Assembly: GCF_004359215.1 (NCBI RefSeq)
Contig: NC_090623.1
Coordinates: forward strand, 2,587,784 to 2,643,292
Source: Bremia lactucae
Taxonomy: Eukaryota > Oomycota > Peronosporomycetes > Peronosporales > Peronosporaceae
Reading direction: 5' to 3'
DNA: 55,509 bases
A program made the position numbers and the translations under genes. The notes beneath the pieces were generated by a model that ran no database searches, was not told the DNA's origin, and saw nothing but the letters and a program-made list of their open reading frames with translations. Each line of letters begins with the position of its first letter. Positions within the stretch are counted from its first letter, which is position 1. Below are positions 11,301 to 21,065 of the stretch, piece by piece.

Positions 11301-11834
11301 TCAACGAGTGTCACTCGACGGAGTACGTGCAGTTCCGCCCCCTTTTTCTGAGTCGGGCTCAGAATTAATGTTTTCAATATTGGAGTTTATTAATTCAGAC
11401 ATTTCAGTGTGTAAAACACTGACAGATTTAGTCAGTAATTCGCGCCAATAGTGCTTTTGTTGCCTAGCAAAGGTGGGTTCATGACTCGCCAAAACTTTGC
11501 TAGGAACATTGCGCGTGGAGCCTAAGGTCTTAGACCTCCAATCGATCCATGGCTCATTGTGTTCAAGCCAGGCCATACCAAGGATGAGATCATATCTCGA
11601 ATCCAAATAAACGACGAGACAGCGCTCTACACTGTCAAAGTCCAGAAACTTTATTCCTAAGTTTTCAGATTTTCTTGGATGTTGCTTGTCAAGCAAGCAT
11701 CCTTGTATCCTACCACGCAACTTATTAGAGTTGTCGTATTTCGACGCTGCCTGTGCTTGTGCACAGTCGTTGGTAAATATGTCCACGTCACGTTCATCGC
11801 TGCTGTGCTTGTGCACTGTTGCGGAATCTAACAC
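11301..11834 (-). pseudogene. C-terminal half of retropepsin plus linker, Gypsy A1
   Basis: Frame with IKFLDFDS, YDLILGMAWLEHNEPWIDW (the C-terminal half of a Gypsy aspartic protease), then a linker with ASHEPTFARQQKHYW shared with A2 (32900-33080). The N-terminal half with the DSG active site is missing. Residues before about 11665 resemble the family B spacer (CAQAQAAS, HPRKSE), marking a junction. Confidence 0.7.
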
Positions 11835-13130
11835 CGGGTATTCACACTGAGGTCTTGTTGAGTCATCCTAACGACTGACCCACAAGTGAGACAATCGCAC
11901 TCACTCGGTTGGACTTATCACCTGGGCAGTTACACACACTGGTGTGAGTGAGAAGCAACTTTCGTCAAAGTGCCTGCAAATTCTTTTGACGTTGCTGGAT
12001 CAGTAGGGTGCTCCTGACCTACTGAATTGGCCATTTTTACGATCCGCCTCAATGTTACGATTATGCAACAACGTCGGATCCGGTACTTCGTGATTCCTAG
12101 CAAAAGGTCGTTTTTTTCGATCAGTATTTTTAGGCACTAGTCGTGAGGCACTACACTCATACGCGTAGTGGCCCGTGTCTTGAAAATGACTACATATTTT
12201 AACCGTTTGTAACTTGAAGGGTGAGGTTTCTCGCTCTCTACATACGAGAGATCAATGGGTTCTGGAACTGCGCTTTTTGTCGCCTCGGTGGACAGTATGC
12301 ATCCGAGTGGACGAAAGCCTGTTTCAGGCTGTCCTCCTGTTCCGCTTTAGCGATCGATTAGTCGAGCGACTATTATTCTAGCCGGAATAGGTGAATCTTA
12401 ACTGATTCGTCTACAACACCTTGAACACAAATATTTGTGTGTGTATTTTCATAAATTGGATGACTAACGATACAACTGACCAGGTATCGTGTGTGTCAAG
12501 CATAAACGTGAATATCACGCTTGCCCGCTTCAAGTTTAGGAGCTCGGCTGGAGCCCTGAATTCGGCTCGTGACGGCTCAAATGTTTGTCTGAACCGGGTC
12601 TTACAGACCTCATAGGACCCAAAGACTAATGGATCGTGAAGCTTGAGCCCCAAGGCCCAAGGTTTGGCACTTCCGTCTAAGTTGGACATGTCAAATTTAA
12701 TTTCGTCGCATCATGATACGACGAGCTTCTATGGCGTCGTTTAACTCGACGAGCAATCTCAAATGGGAGTCGCATTTGACTGCCTTAACCTTAGAGATTT
12801 CGAGTTTTAAGCTTCGGGTCGACGCGGAAGCGTCGGCCCATTAGCAGCATTTACATGCTGCTGTCTCAATAGTTCCGACTGTTGAGCACCCTGTTCCTCA
12901 ACACCTCCGCGTGTTGAGAGCCTTGATGATGAAGCAAAGCTACTTTCTAACGGGTCTCGTCGAGTTCGAATTGTAAGAACTCTGCTATGGCCGCATGCGG
13001 TTCAGCTCTTCCCAGAGTGTACAGCATGGCGCCAACGGCTGGCCCGCTTACGACCGAGCTCATTAGTTCGATCGCTCCCCAATAGAGGGCTCTCAAATGG
13101 GTAAACCCTTTACGCGTGGCGTGATTACCT
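11835..13130 (-). pseudogene. B-type gag of Gypsy A1, decayed
   Basis: The clearest part is 12689-12411, SAKPWALGLKLHDP and RQTFEPSRAEFR, matching the family B gag at about 19990-20130. A zinc-knuckle remnant with GHYAYEC lies near 12150-12200, its second Cys replaced by Phe. A PR stretch present in B1 is deleted near 11940. The region 12690-13130 is the N-terminal gag in many frames. Confidence 0.65.
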
Positions 13131-13228
13131 TGTTAAGAAGCTAAAAAGCATCCTCCTTCTTCATCCAACATGTCCATGTTGGATGGAACGTGCTTAAGTC
13201 GCTGAGCGGACTACGAAGTGCTACCAGA

Positions 13229-13766
13229 TGTAACGGGACAACTTTCTCTAGTACTAATAAGAACTAGCTGATCTTACACTGCTCACAATGAAGGATAGGT
13301 GCCTCGATAATTCACGTACACATGGTTACAAAGGAAGGTTTCTAAGTAGCTAAGGGTCTTTAGCTACCCAAAGGTAATCCAAAGGATATAATTAAAGAAA
13401 AGTAAAACAGCATTAATATATTTAGTTTCCTACGTAACATCTTATATCTACTACTGAGCTTATTATATTGATATCTAACTAATTACGGCGCTCCTTGCGC
13501 ACCGCACAATCGTGTCTTTATCGATTGGCGGGGTTATTTAGACCTTTAATCAATTAATCAATAGAGCTAATGTCTTATTGCATCAATAATCATAATTTTG
13601 AAGTATTGGAACCATATAAGTCAAAATTAATAAAGATAATAATTTTTCTTTGTACTCTTTATTTTTTTTTGTCATAGGAAACAATATTTATTATTCGTCT
13701 TATAAGAAAATATTTATGATTTCTCTTATAGGAATTAATACTTATGTAACAAGACACCCCGTTACA
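13229..13766 (-). repeat. 5' LTR of A1, B-type
   Basis: LTR of 538 bp bounded by TGTAACGGGG (read from 13766) and CCCGTTACA (13229), with a primer-binding site TGGTAGCACTTCGTAG just inside (about 13211-13226). Very AT-rich interior. Confidence 0.75.
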
Positions 13767-13924
13767 GGGACCGTTATCAGTAGTGCGTCAATATTACCAA
13801 ATGTGTAATATTGACGCACTAATTGGCTTTTAAGTCAAAATAAAAAAATAAAAAAATGTGATTCTTCATTTATTTCTTCTCATAGGAATCATCAATATTT
13901 ACTAAACGAGATTCCCCATAACAT
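13767..13924 (-). repeat. Partial 3' LTR of B3 with polypurine tract
   Basis: On the minus strand TGTTATGGGG starts at 13924, preceded by a purine run (AAGGGGG, about 13927-13940) that looks like a polypurine tract. The LTR is cut at 13766 by the A1 LTR. It contains a near-perfect hairpin with a 17-bp stem at 13781-13821. Confidence 0.5.
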
Positions 13925-13995
13925 CAACCCCCTTGAACAGAGTCACTTTAGTGACTGATGTAGAGTGACAGAGTACTATTACTTCTCTCTGAAAA

Positions 13996-14790
13996 TTAGC
14001 CCTTGTCGGTTTTATTTTTAATTCCAAGTGTTAATTGCGCAACCGTGCACGTAGCCTGTGAAGCCACAAAGCTGGCATCTACACGGCTCAGTGCAGCTGA
14101 TAGCGAAGCAAATTTTTCAGTAGACGCTAATTCGATGACTGTCGGGATTCCGTCACCGTCTACTCCAAATGAAGGTAACAGGTCCATGTCACCTGCTACT
14201 CCCACTGTAGGTGACTAGCACGAGTCGGCGTTATCGCCCGACTCAGTGGCTACTGTGGAGGTCTTCGATTCACCCAAGGTCAAGTCCGTTAACCTACGGG
14301 TTCTAACGTGACAACCAAAGAGGTGAATGCGAAATTGTTTAACTCCTCGTCAGACCTTTTTGGTGCGGAGTCATCTCGTAACGCTTCATGGACGATGATA
14401 GCTATGGTGATGTCAGAGTGTATCACCAGGAACGAAGTGATTTTAAGGATCACTACAATAGTTTTAGCGCTAACATTAATCTGAACAACGGGAGAGGGAC
14501 CGCAATGCTTTGCGGTTCGCTCCCGAATAGAGCTCTGCTTGCTCTCAAAGGGCAAACTAACTCGTTGGTCTGGTATGACCAACAATCGACACCATATTCT
14601 GTTATCCGACTCATCCAGGCTTTATAAGTCTAAGAAAGACGAAAAAGAATTCTTCATCGATGCCTATATCCGGCATCGATGGTACACATGTAAGCGAGCA
14701 GGGGGAGGACTCATGTCCATGCTGTTTAATGGTGCAGGTCATGCCCCTCAGGAGTCATACTCCCTTAAGACCCTTATTCGAGGACACTAA
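13996..14790 (+). pseudogene. Antisense ORF of B3 (IDAYIRHRW module)
   Basis: Open stretches on the strand opposite to the B3 pol, between its chromodomain and 3' LTR. The best preserved part (about 14586-14730) reads YKSKKDEKEFFIDAYIRHRW. The equivalent place in B1 (25634-26277, also antisense) reads RAEEDIYLDAFLKHRW, so the reading is conserved at protein level (hydrophobic-D-A-x-x-K/R-H-R-W). Upstream residues are hydrophilic and Ser/Pro-rich. No known domain is recognised. Frameshifts break it here. It could be an element-encoded antisense gene or a gag-like piece captured long ago. Confidence 0.5.
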
Positions 14791-14884
14791 TCTCTTGTAA
14801 GATGTGCGAACGGATTGAGAACTGTCAATCCTTTTACAAGCGCGGGAAGCGCTCGTTCTCCGATTGACCCTCCGTCGAGGAGGA

Positions 14885-17035
14885 TGGGTGTCGAACGAGA
14901 CCCGGTACGTCCATCATAATTTGGGAGCGGAACTTCTAACTATCCTGCACGGGTGGATACCCTCGTCATCAAACAAGATAACTCGTTAAAACCCCTTTCA
15001 CCTTGCGGTGGTTCAACAGCGTTCAACTAAAAAACGCTTTTCACCATTCGGATTCGTCAAAGGATGTGGATGGGGACGAAAAATCGGGTTTGGCTTATGC
15101 GCTAGCCGAGTCATCACCGTGACTTGGGTCACGTGCACCGTTATTTACGGGGGGCCGTCGATCCCGTCTTCGCAGTTAGGGACAACGGTCGACGTTTGTT
15201 TTGTGAATAGTTGCAAAGCCGTGCACTAGCTGCGGTTGATCCAATGGCAAGAAACAGGCACATCAGTACCTTCGAAAAAAGCTGATGACAGCTCGTGAAA
15301 GTAGTTCATCCTTGAAGGATGTAGTTGATTTACGTTTCGTTAGCATTAGACTCTATCCCGAGACTTACATGCTTTGTCTCGGTACTATCAGGTTTGGCTC
15401 CCACCCTTCAGGCTCTGACGGATGATTTAGACCGTGCCGGTTTAATTTGGAACCGGAAGAAGCCTCGTACTGATAGTAAGAGTGGAGACGCCCAACATAA
15501 AACGTAGGATGTGCACGCATTCTCCAAGGCAGCTTGATCGTGTATGGCGGTGCAGTACACGGAACGGGTCGATATTCCTGGGTAGTGTTTTATCACTGCC
15601 TACATTCGTCACTTTATGTTTTGGTAGGTTTACCGACGACAGTGGAGCTAGATCGCTAACATTTATAAAAGGTTGTTTGCTTTTTCATTTTTGTCAGAAT
15701 TCGGTTTCTTTGCGGTCCACCGCATCAGTGATAGAATCCTGTGCGAAACGGACCACTGCTTCTCTACCCAGCAGGAACTCTCCTGTTAATCTTTATTATT
15801 TTCAGTGCGCCCGGTGCGAATTGCGGTGGTATAATTTTCTTTTTTTTGTGAGAGCATCATTGTTGTAACAAAAGTTATTGTAATCGATGCTGAGTATTTT
15901 AACATTGTTAACAAAGTCAGCTGTAGCCTTACCGCTATAACTGAGTTTGTCTGCTTCAATTTCTGATTAAATTAACATTGGTATCCTTCGTATTGACCTA
16001 AGTGCCAATACGTGATTAGCAAGAGCTAAAATGTCCTTTGCTCGAGCGAGTCCTTCCAACCCTTGAATAAAGTCAACCTTAAACAATGGGGATATGCGTA
16101 AGCCATTCAAAAAAATGTGTATGCTTTGTAGAAGGATGCATTGAAATGTTATGGCAAATTTTATCATCGGCAAGAACTCGTTCTAACTCGTAAATAGAGT
16201 AATCGTATCCGCGAAGCATCTCTTTGAGGCTACTATTTGCTCATTCTGATTGACTATCTGTTTCAAGATTGCGAAAACTCGGCCGAGAATCAGGCGTCTC
16301 GATCTGAGAGCCAGTTAACGGGGTAACCCATGTAGTCGAAATATTGTGCCATCAAAGACATGAGAACAGCCTTTGGTTGTAACCGACTCCGGGCTTGCAG
16401 CAAGATATACCATCTTGCTGAAATGGTAAATAAAAACAAGAATACCACTATTTATGTGATCGTCTTCGGGAATTCCGAAGACGAGTCCATTGATACGGAC
16501 TGCCAACACTCTGCCGGAACAGGCAGAGGTTGAAATGGAGCACGAGATGAAGCATTAGGCTTCTCACGATCAGAAACTTCGGACGCAGGTATGTACTTGC
16601 AGAAGAATTCATGCGGCGTGGTCAGTAGAAGTCGCGGCTTATCGTGTGAGATAAGACTTCTCACGTCCCCGATGTCCACTTATTGGTGCATCGTGAGGGT
16701 CATACTTGATGAGTAAACGCAAATTTTCATGGGTAGGGATGAGGACACGAGGTGAACGCCAGCAATGACTGTGTAGTACAGTAGACCATTGCGTGCTGTG
16801 TTTCGATCCGTTGCGGATCGATCAATTTTGGTAATCCTCTCGATGGATTGTGGTGATGGATCTCTAAGATAATTCATGAAACCTTTGAGAGCCTTATCGT
16901 TTTGATAGGCTCTTCTTACGTCGTCAATAATGTTGACAATAAAACTTATTGTTGCAACAGTGGGCTCATCCTCACTGTTGTTCTGTCCAGCCGGCTACAA
17001 ATCGGGACACTCGATCCGTTGTTTAACAAGACGTT
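14885..17035 (-). pseudogene. Integrase and chromodomain of Gypsy B3, decayed
   Basis: RNase H end near 17000-17035, then LRDPSPQSIERI and RNGLLYYTVIAG (16877-16680), integrase core with VFGIPEDDHINSGILVF and VSMDSS (16510-16315), the post-core FVNGLR-like part (16173-15967) and the C-terminal barrel (15870-15400). The last segment (about 15050-14885) has RFLVERC, KGVLTSYLV and RGYPPV in adjacent frames, a chromodomain matching B1 at 25225-25390. Stops and frameshifts throughout. Confidence 0.6.
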
Positions 17036-17305
17036 TGACGCCTCAATCTCCTCTTTGGAACTTATTTTTGAAGGTTTCTGGGAACCTTTAACCACGGATT
17101 CCCTCATGTTTTTTTGGGATTATCCTCCTTAACTGCCTCCAGCTGTGGTTGCAATCAACGGCAAGATCCTCTACGATCGACTCTCCAGACGATTTCGAAT
17201 TTTGCATTGTCTTGCAACAGACATTCAAAACTTTCTTTGATGTTGCTTTTAAGCAAGCATCGTTGTTTCAATCCACCCGACTTTATCGAGTGGTTGACCT
17301 AGGAC
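17036..17305 (-). pseudogene. Protease-RT spacer of Gypsy B3
   Basis: Minus-strand match to 52440-52600 and 27440-27600 (family B spacer between protease and RT). The RT itself is missing, so the spacer is joined directly to RNase H sequence. Confidence 0.55.
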
Positions 17306-17635
17306 GCTACAGCATCTCAACAGTCCTGTTGAGATGCTCTCTGCCCGGCCGCATCAGCCGAGGCCCATTCGGATGGACCCGCCCAGGTTCGATGGAACTG
17401 CGGCACACACGATTGTCCACTGGCTTTTAGCCAGCAACGAAGGCAATGACGTGCTTTCATTGTCGCAAAATCGGTCATCGTGCGGCGAGTGCCGCGCGCC
17501 CCCTCATGGTTTCGCAATTGCTGAAGCTGGTGACCACTCGGCCACTGAGATCGGTATAATTAGGACTGATGAGACGTGCTATCGGTGCTTACAATGCGGC
17601 GATCTCGTAAATCAAACCATTATCGAGTCTGAGTG
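17306..17635 (+). pseudogene. Family C gag fragment inserted in B3
   Basis: Plus-strand fragment with LHQPRP-like RPHQPRPIRMDPPRF and TIVHWL of family C gag, followed by a zinc knuckle, CFHCRKIGH, whose last Cys is out of frame. It begins with a fold-back palindrome (17312-17339). Confidence 0.65.
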
Positions 17636-17773
17636 CACAGCCGCCGGAATTAAGCTTACCGTGTGATGGGTCATCGCATCACACTGAGGTATTATGCAGT
17701 CGTACACAGCCGCCGGAATTTAGCTTACCGTGTGATGGGTCATCGCATCACACTGAGGTCTTATGCAGTCGTA
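17636..17773 (+). repeat. Tandem duplication of a 69-bp unit
   Basis: Two adjacent 69-bp copies (17636-17704 and 17705-17773), differing at only a couple of bases. They lie in the family B spacer beside the junction with the inserted gag fragment; other family B copies have a single unit. Confidence 0.85.
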
Positions 17774-17879
17774 CTAACGACCGAACCACAAGTGAGGCCA
17801 TCGCACTCACTCTAGGGATGTCCACACGCTTGTGGACTCTCAGAAACGTTCATCATGTGTCCAATAAGAGGGATCGAAT

Positions 17880-18469
17880 CAAAAAAATTCTACAAGAACA
17901 TAACAAAGGAGATTAAAGCTGTTATCCTTCAATAGTTGTACCCAATATTTATAGAATTACCGTTACTTGCATAGGCTTCTCGCAGTAGCACACCATTTTC
18001 GGTGTCTTGCGTAGAGTTACCAGCTGTGCGTGTACGTCAGTCTATCCATTGTTGGTGTTTTGCAAAATATGGCATGCCTAAGGTGAAAACTACACGAACT
18101 CTAAAACCTAGGTTATTTAACTTCTCGCCAGCGGAAAAAAACACTAATGCTAAAGACGAGTTTGTTTTAGAGCCGGATATTTTGTGAAGCACCCGAATAC
18201 ACGAGAAGGGTTGCAGGGTTGTAATCAAGCACTACAGACTAGCGCAACTTGTAACCGAGCTTTCGTAAAGTCAGGGCTATGCTACCCATTCGTCTTATGA
18301 CGTTGAGATACGAAGTAGTTTCAGAAAGCTCCAACTGGGCTCGTGCATTTTCCGAACCGTCCGTGGTCGGTAATGAACTCGCGCGTCGTGCACACTGATT
18401 TTCCCCATCGCCCTTCGGGTAGAATCGGGTATACATCGGCTCGCGGATGACGTCAGTCCTAGCCGTCAT
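17880..18469 (-). pseudogene. Family C gag end and protease remnant
   Basis: Minus-strand pieces of family C: GDGENQCARRASS (18420-18350), matching 41380-41440, then VFTLGMPYFAKHQQWID (about 18100-18040), the LGMPWL..H..IDW signature at the end of a Gypsy aspartic protease. The active-site half is not legible. Confidence 0.55.
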
Positions 18470-18629
18470 CCTTTCAATGCGAATGTTCCTGGGTGCATTG
18501 CATATAAGATCGGGTCACTATGCGAACTTTCCTCAAGTGGCAGGCCATTTACTTCTCACGAATTAATTGATCTCCCGTTAAGTGTACTTAATGGGTGTGT
18601 GTATAATAACAGGCAGTTGGCCTGTTACA
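18445..18629 (-). repeat. Truncated LTR, family C
   Basis: Minus-strand LTR start (TGTAACAGG read from 18629) with the family C hairpin at 18445-18471 and similarity to 1118-1311. About one third of the full LTR. Confidence 0.65.
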
Positions 18630-19053
18630 TCTTCAATCTCCTTTTTATCGTTCTTCTTGTAGTATCCGTACAGAAGGTGGTTAATTGTCATATGGTGTCC
18701 CCTAAGACATATCTTCAAAATGAAAATATACTTCACACAACAGTAGCTTAAACTCGACTGAAGAGAGGTTCATCTAATTCCTGCTTGGCGTTTAGCCTCC
18801 TAAGCCTTGGCAAGGTCAAAAATCGCCACTAGGTGGTCTTAATCATTATAAGTATATATAGTACATAAAGCCTAGCATTGATACCTTTAAAGCGCTTCGA
18901 TTGGGTCTTAGGCGGTCACTTTTCAAACTTAGCAGCCACACGCTCCTGAACGCGATGGAAAGACTTATGAAGCCCAACGAAAGCATTGGATAAAATTTAA
19001 CTGCGTCTGCCAATTGAACTAATATGCTTTGCCGTGTCGGCCATGACTTACAA
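18630..19053. other. Unassigned spacer
   Basis: No gene or repeat recognised between the truncated family C LTR and the 5' LTR of B1. Confidence 0.5.
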
Positions 19054-19487
19054 TGTAACGGGGTGTATCGTTATATGAAATTAACACTTAAAGGATGTTA
19101 ATAAATATATTGCCTTATATATAGATAATATTTTGGGAATATTACTTTGCATAAAACATTCGAAAAGCTCTTTCATTGGTCGATATAGGCCTTTATATCT
19201 ACTTGCTCCGCGGTCCCGTCAGCATTGGACACGCAGAGAGAGACAGATAAAGCTTTATTACATGTTTGCATTAGTATATATTTAGGTTAGTATTAAATAG
19301 ATAGAAAAAAGAACTTTATTATATTAAATACATTTTACTTTTAACCCTCGTCAAAGCAAGTGTTTTAAATAGAGTCTTCCTCATCACGTACTAGTATACG
19401 TGAAGTGACGTGTGGCACCACTTGCACGGATACAGTGCAAAGTGGACTTTTACTGAAGCAGTACGAGTCGGCAGTGCCCCGTTAAAT
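19054..19487 (+). repeat. 5' LTR of Gypsy B1
   Basis: Begins TGTAACGGGGTGT and ends GCCCCGTTAAAT just before the primer-binding site. The B2 LTR (29374-29671) is homologous but clearly diverged and shorter. Confidence 0.75.
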
Positions 19488-19488
19488 C

Positions 19489-19507
19489 TGGTAGCACTTT
19501 GTAGTCC
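19489..19507 (+). other. Primer-binding site of B1
   Basis: TGGTAGCACTTTGTAGTCC directly after the LTR. Starts with TGG, as expected for pairing with the CCA end of a tRNA. Related sites follow the LTRs of A1, A2, A3 and B2. Confidence 0.6.
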
Positions 19508-19536
19508 GTCCAAGGACCACCGTTCTATCATCTAAC

Positions 19537-20755
19537 ATGGACATGTTAGATAATAATGGAAATACGCATCACGTTTCGCGTGATAGCTACTCCTTTCTAA
19601 GTAACATAGAAAGAAGCGCGGTCGAACGAATGAGTTCGAACGTAGGTAATGATGCCATCCTGGCCATGCTGTCCGGTTTGGACGGAGATGCCCTCCATTC
19701 AGCCATCACCAAGCTCATACATTATGAAATTGACGAAGCGAAGGAGAAAGTAGCCTTGCTTAATCAGCAAGGCTCTCAACAGGCAGAATTGTTGAAATTA
19801 CAACAGGTATAGTCCCCTGTACCTGGGATGACGCACACGCGTCGTCCGGAAACCTTAAAGATAGACATCTCTAATTATAGAGAAGTCGAGGAAGATTCTC
19901 TGTTAAGATGATTCGTCGAGTTGGACGATTCCATAAAGGCTCGTCACATGGTCGACGAGCAAATGCAAATCGCATTTGCTCAATAATTTTGCAGGTCGTG
20001 CAAAACCTTGGGCACTAGGCCTCAAGTTACGCGACCCATATGTCTTTGGGTCGTCAGAGGCTTTAAAAGTCCGGCTCAAACAGACGTTTGAACCGCCTAG
20101 GGCTGAGTACAAAGCTCGATCAGATCTTCTGAAATCAAGCAAGGCAATGTGATGTTCACGCTTATGCCCAGCATGTACGACTCTTAGCGAGTCGTATCAC
20201 GATAATCCAGTTCATGAACACACATTGACTACGGTGTTCAAGCAAGATCTTACGGATGGTCCCGTGAAGACCCATCTGTTCCGCTTGGAACTGGATACGC
20301 TGGAAGAAGCAATATCCGTTGCGGAACAGGATGACTTTAGTTTGATACAGGCTCAAGCTTGTTCGTCATCGTATCGTCATCCCAGACGACAAGAGCTTGG
20401 AGATCCAGAACCTTTAATTCTCGCTTTCGAACAATAAGCGAGTAATCGCTGTCAAAGTCAGGTCACTACACTCATGAGCGTAGTGCCCCACGCCCAGTAC
20501 CGAGGGGTACTGATCGTGCTTATGGACAGAATGCAAAAAAGGGCAACGGTCGCGGGTCCGATATTGTTGCGAAGTCGCAACAGCGAGGCGGATCGCCAAA
20601 AAAAAGGTCGGGGTCAGTAGGGACACAACGCCCTACTGATCCAGCAACCTCAAGAGAATTTAAGAATCTCCTAACGAAAGTTGCTCCAGTCACACAATCA
20701 TTATGTATCTCTGAACTTGGCGATATATATCCCTTACCACCTTCAAGTTATAGGT
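19537..20755 (+). pseudogene. Gag of Gypsy B1
   Basis: First ORF 19537-19812 (MDMLDNNGNTHHVSRDSY onward) ends at a TAG that B2 shares. Then, in other frames, AKPWALGLKLRDP and KQTFEPPRAEYK (capsid-type retrotransposon gag) and LTTVFKQDLTDGP to about 20437, and a zinc-knuckle remnant GHYTHERSAP (20460-20490) that lacks its Cys residues. Confidence 0.7.
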
Positions 20756-20769
20756 GACAAATGATCTCT

Positions 20770-21065
20770 AACTTAGAGCCCTAGTGAACTGTGGAGCGTC
20801 GAATAATTTTATTCGTCGCCAGTCGCTGGAGAGTCGTAGGCTCAAATATGTTGAGCGCGACATCCCTCCAACGAGAATGACGGTACGTCTAGCGACAGGC
20901 GCGTCGATAACAGTAATGAAACGCGTAGTGAAATTTCACTACACGCTAAACGATTTACAGTACGATGATGATTCCACGTACTGGATGACAAATTTGATGT
21001 CATCCTACGTTTACCTTGGCTCGGAAAATATGAGCCAAAATCAGCTGGCTGCATTGATCCGTTAA
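20770..21065 (+). pseudogene. Retropepsin-like protease of Gypsy B1, active site altered
   Basis: Reads VNCGASNNFIRRQSL then RLATGASITV. Gypsy proteases have D-S/C-G-A at the first motif; here the catalytic Asp is Asn. A frameshift follows, after which KFDVILRLPWLG, the C-terminal signature, appears in another frame. B2 carries the same changes. Confidence 0.75.

Larger units (their letters stand above)
7853..13766 (-). mobile_element. Chimeric Ty3/Gypsy element A1 (B-type LTR and gag, A-type pol)
   Basis: Minus-strand element with 5' LTR at 13766-13229, gag to about 11860, half a protease, RT-RNase H and integrase. LTR and gag resemble family B (compare 19054-20755). From about 11665 downward the sequence matches family A pol (32750-36240) at high identity. 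The 3' end is truncated at about 7853, before the chromodomain and 3' LTR. Many stops and frameshifts make it non-autonomous. Confidence 0.75.
13767..17861 (-). mobile_element. Gypsy family B element B3, rearranged
   Basis: Minus-strand family B copy. From high to low coordinates: protease-downstream spacer (17861-17636), interrupted by a family C gag piece (17306-17635), more spacer (17305-17030), RNase H end and integrase (17035-15400), chromodomain (about 15050-14885), an antisense ORF region (14790-13996), polypurine tract and partial 3' LTR. Most of RT is deleted. Confidence 0.65.

Noticed and set aside
17636..17773. CRISPR-like repeats
   Set aside because: Only two adjacent units without spacers, inside a retroelement in a eukaryotic context.
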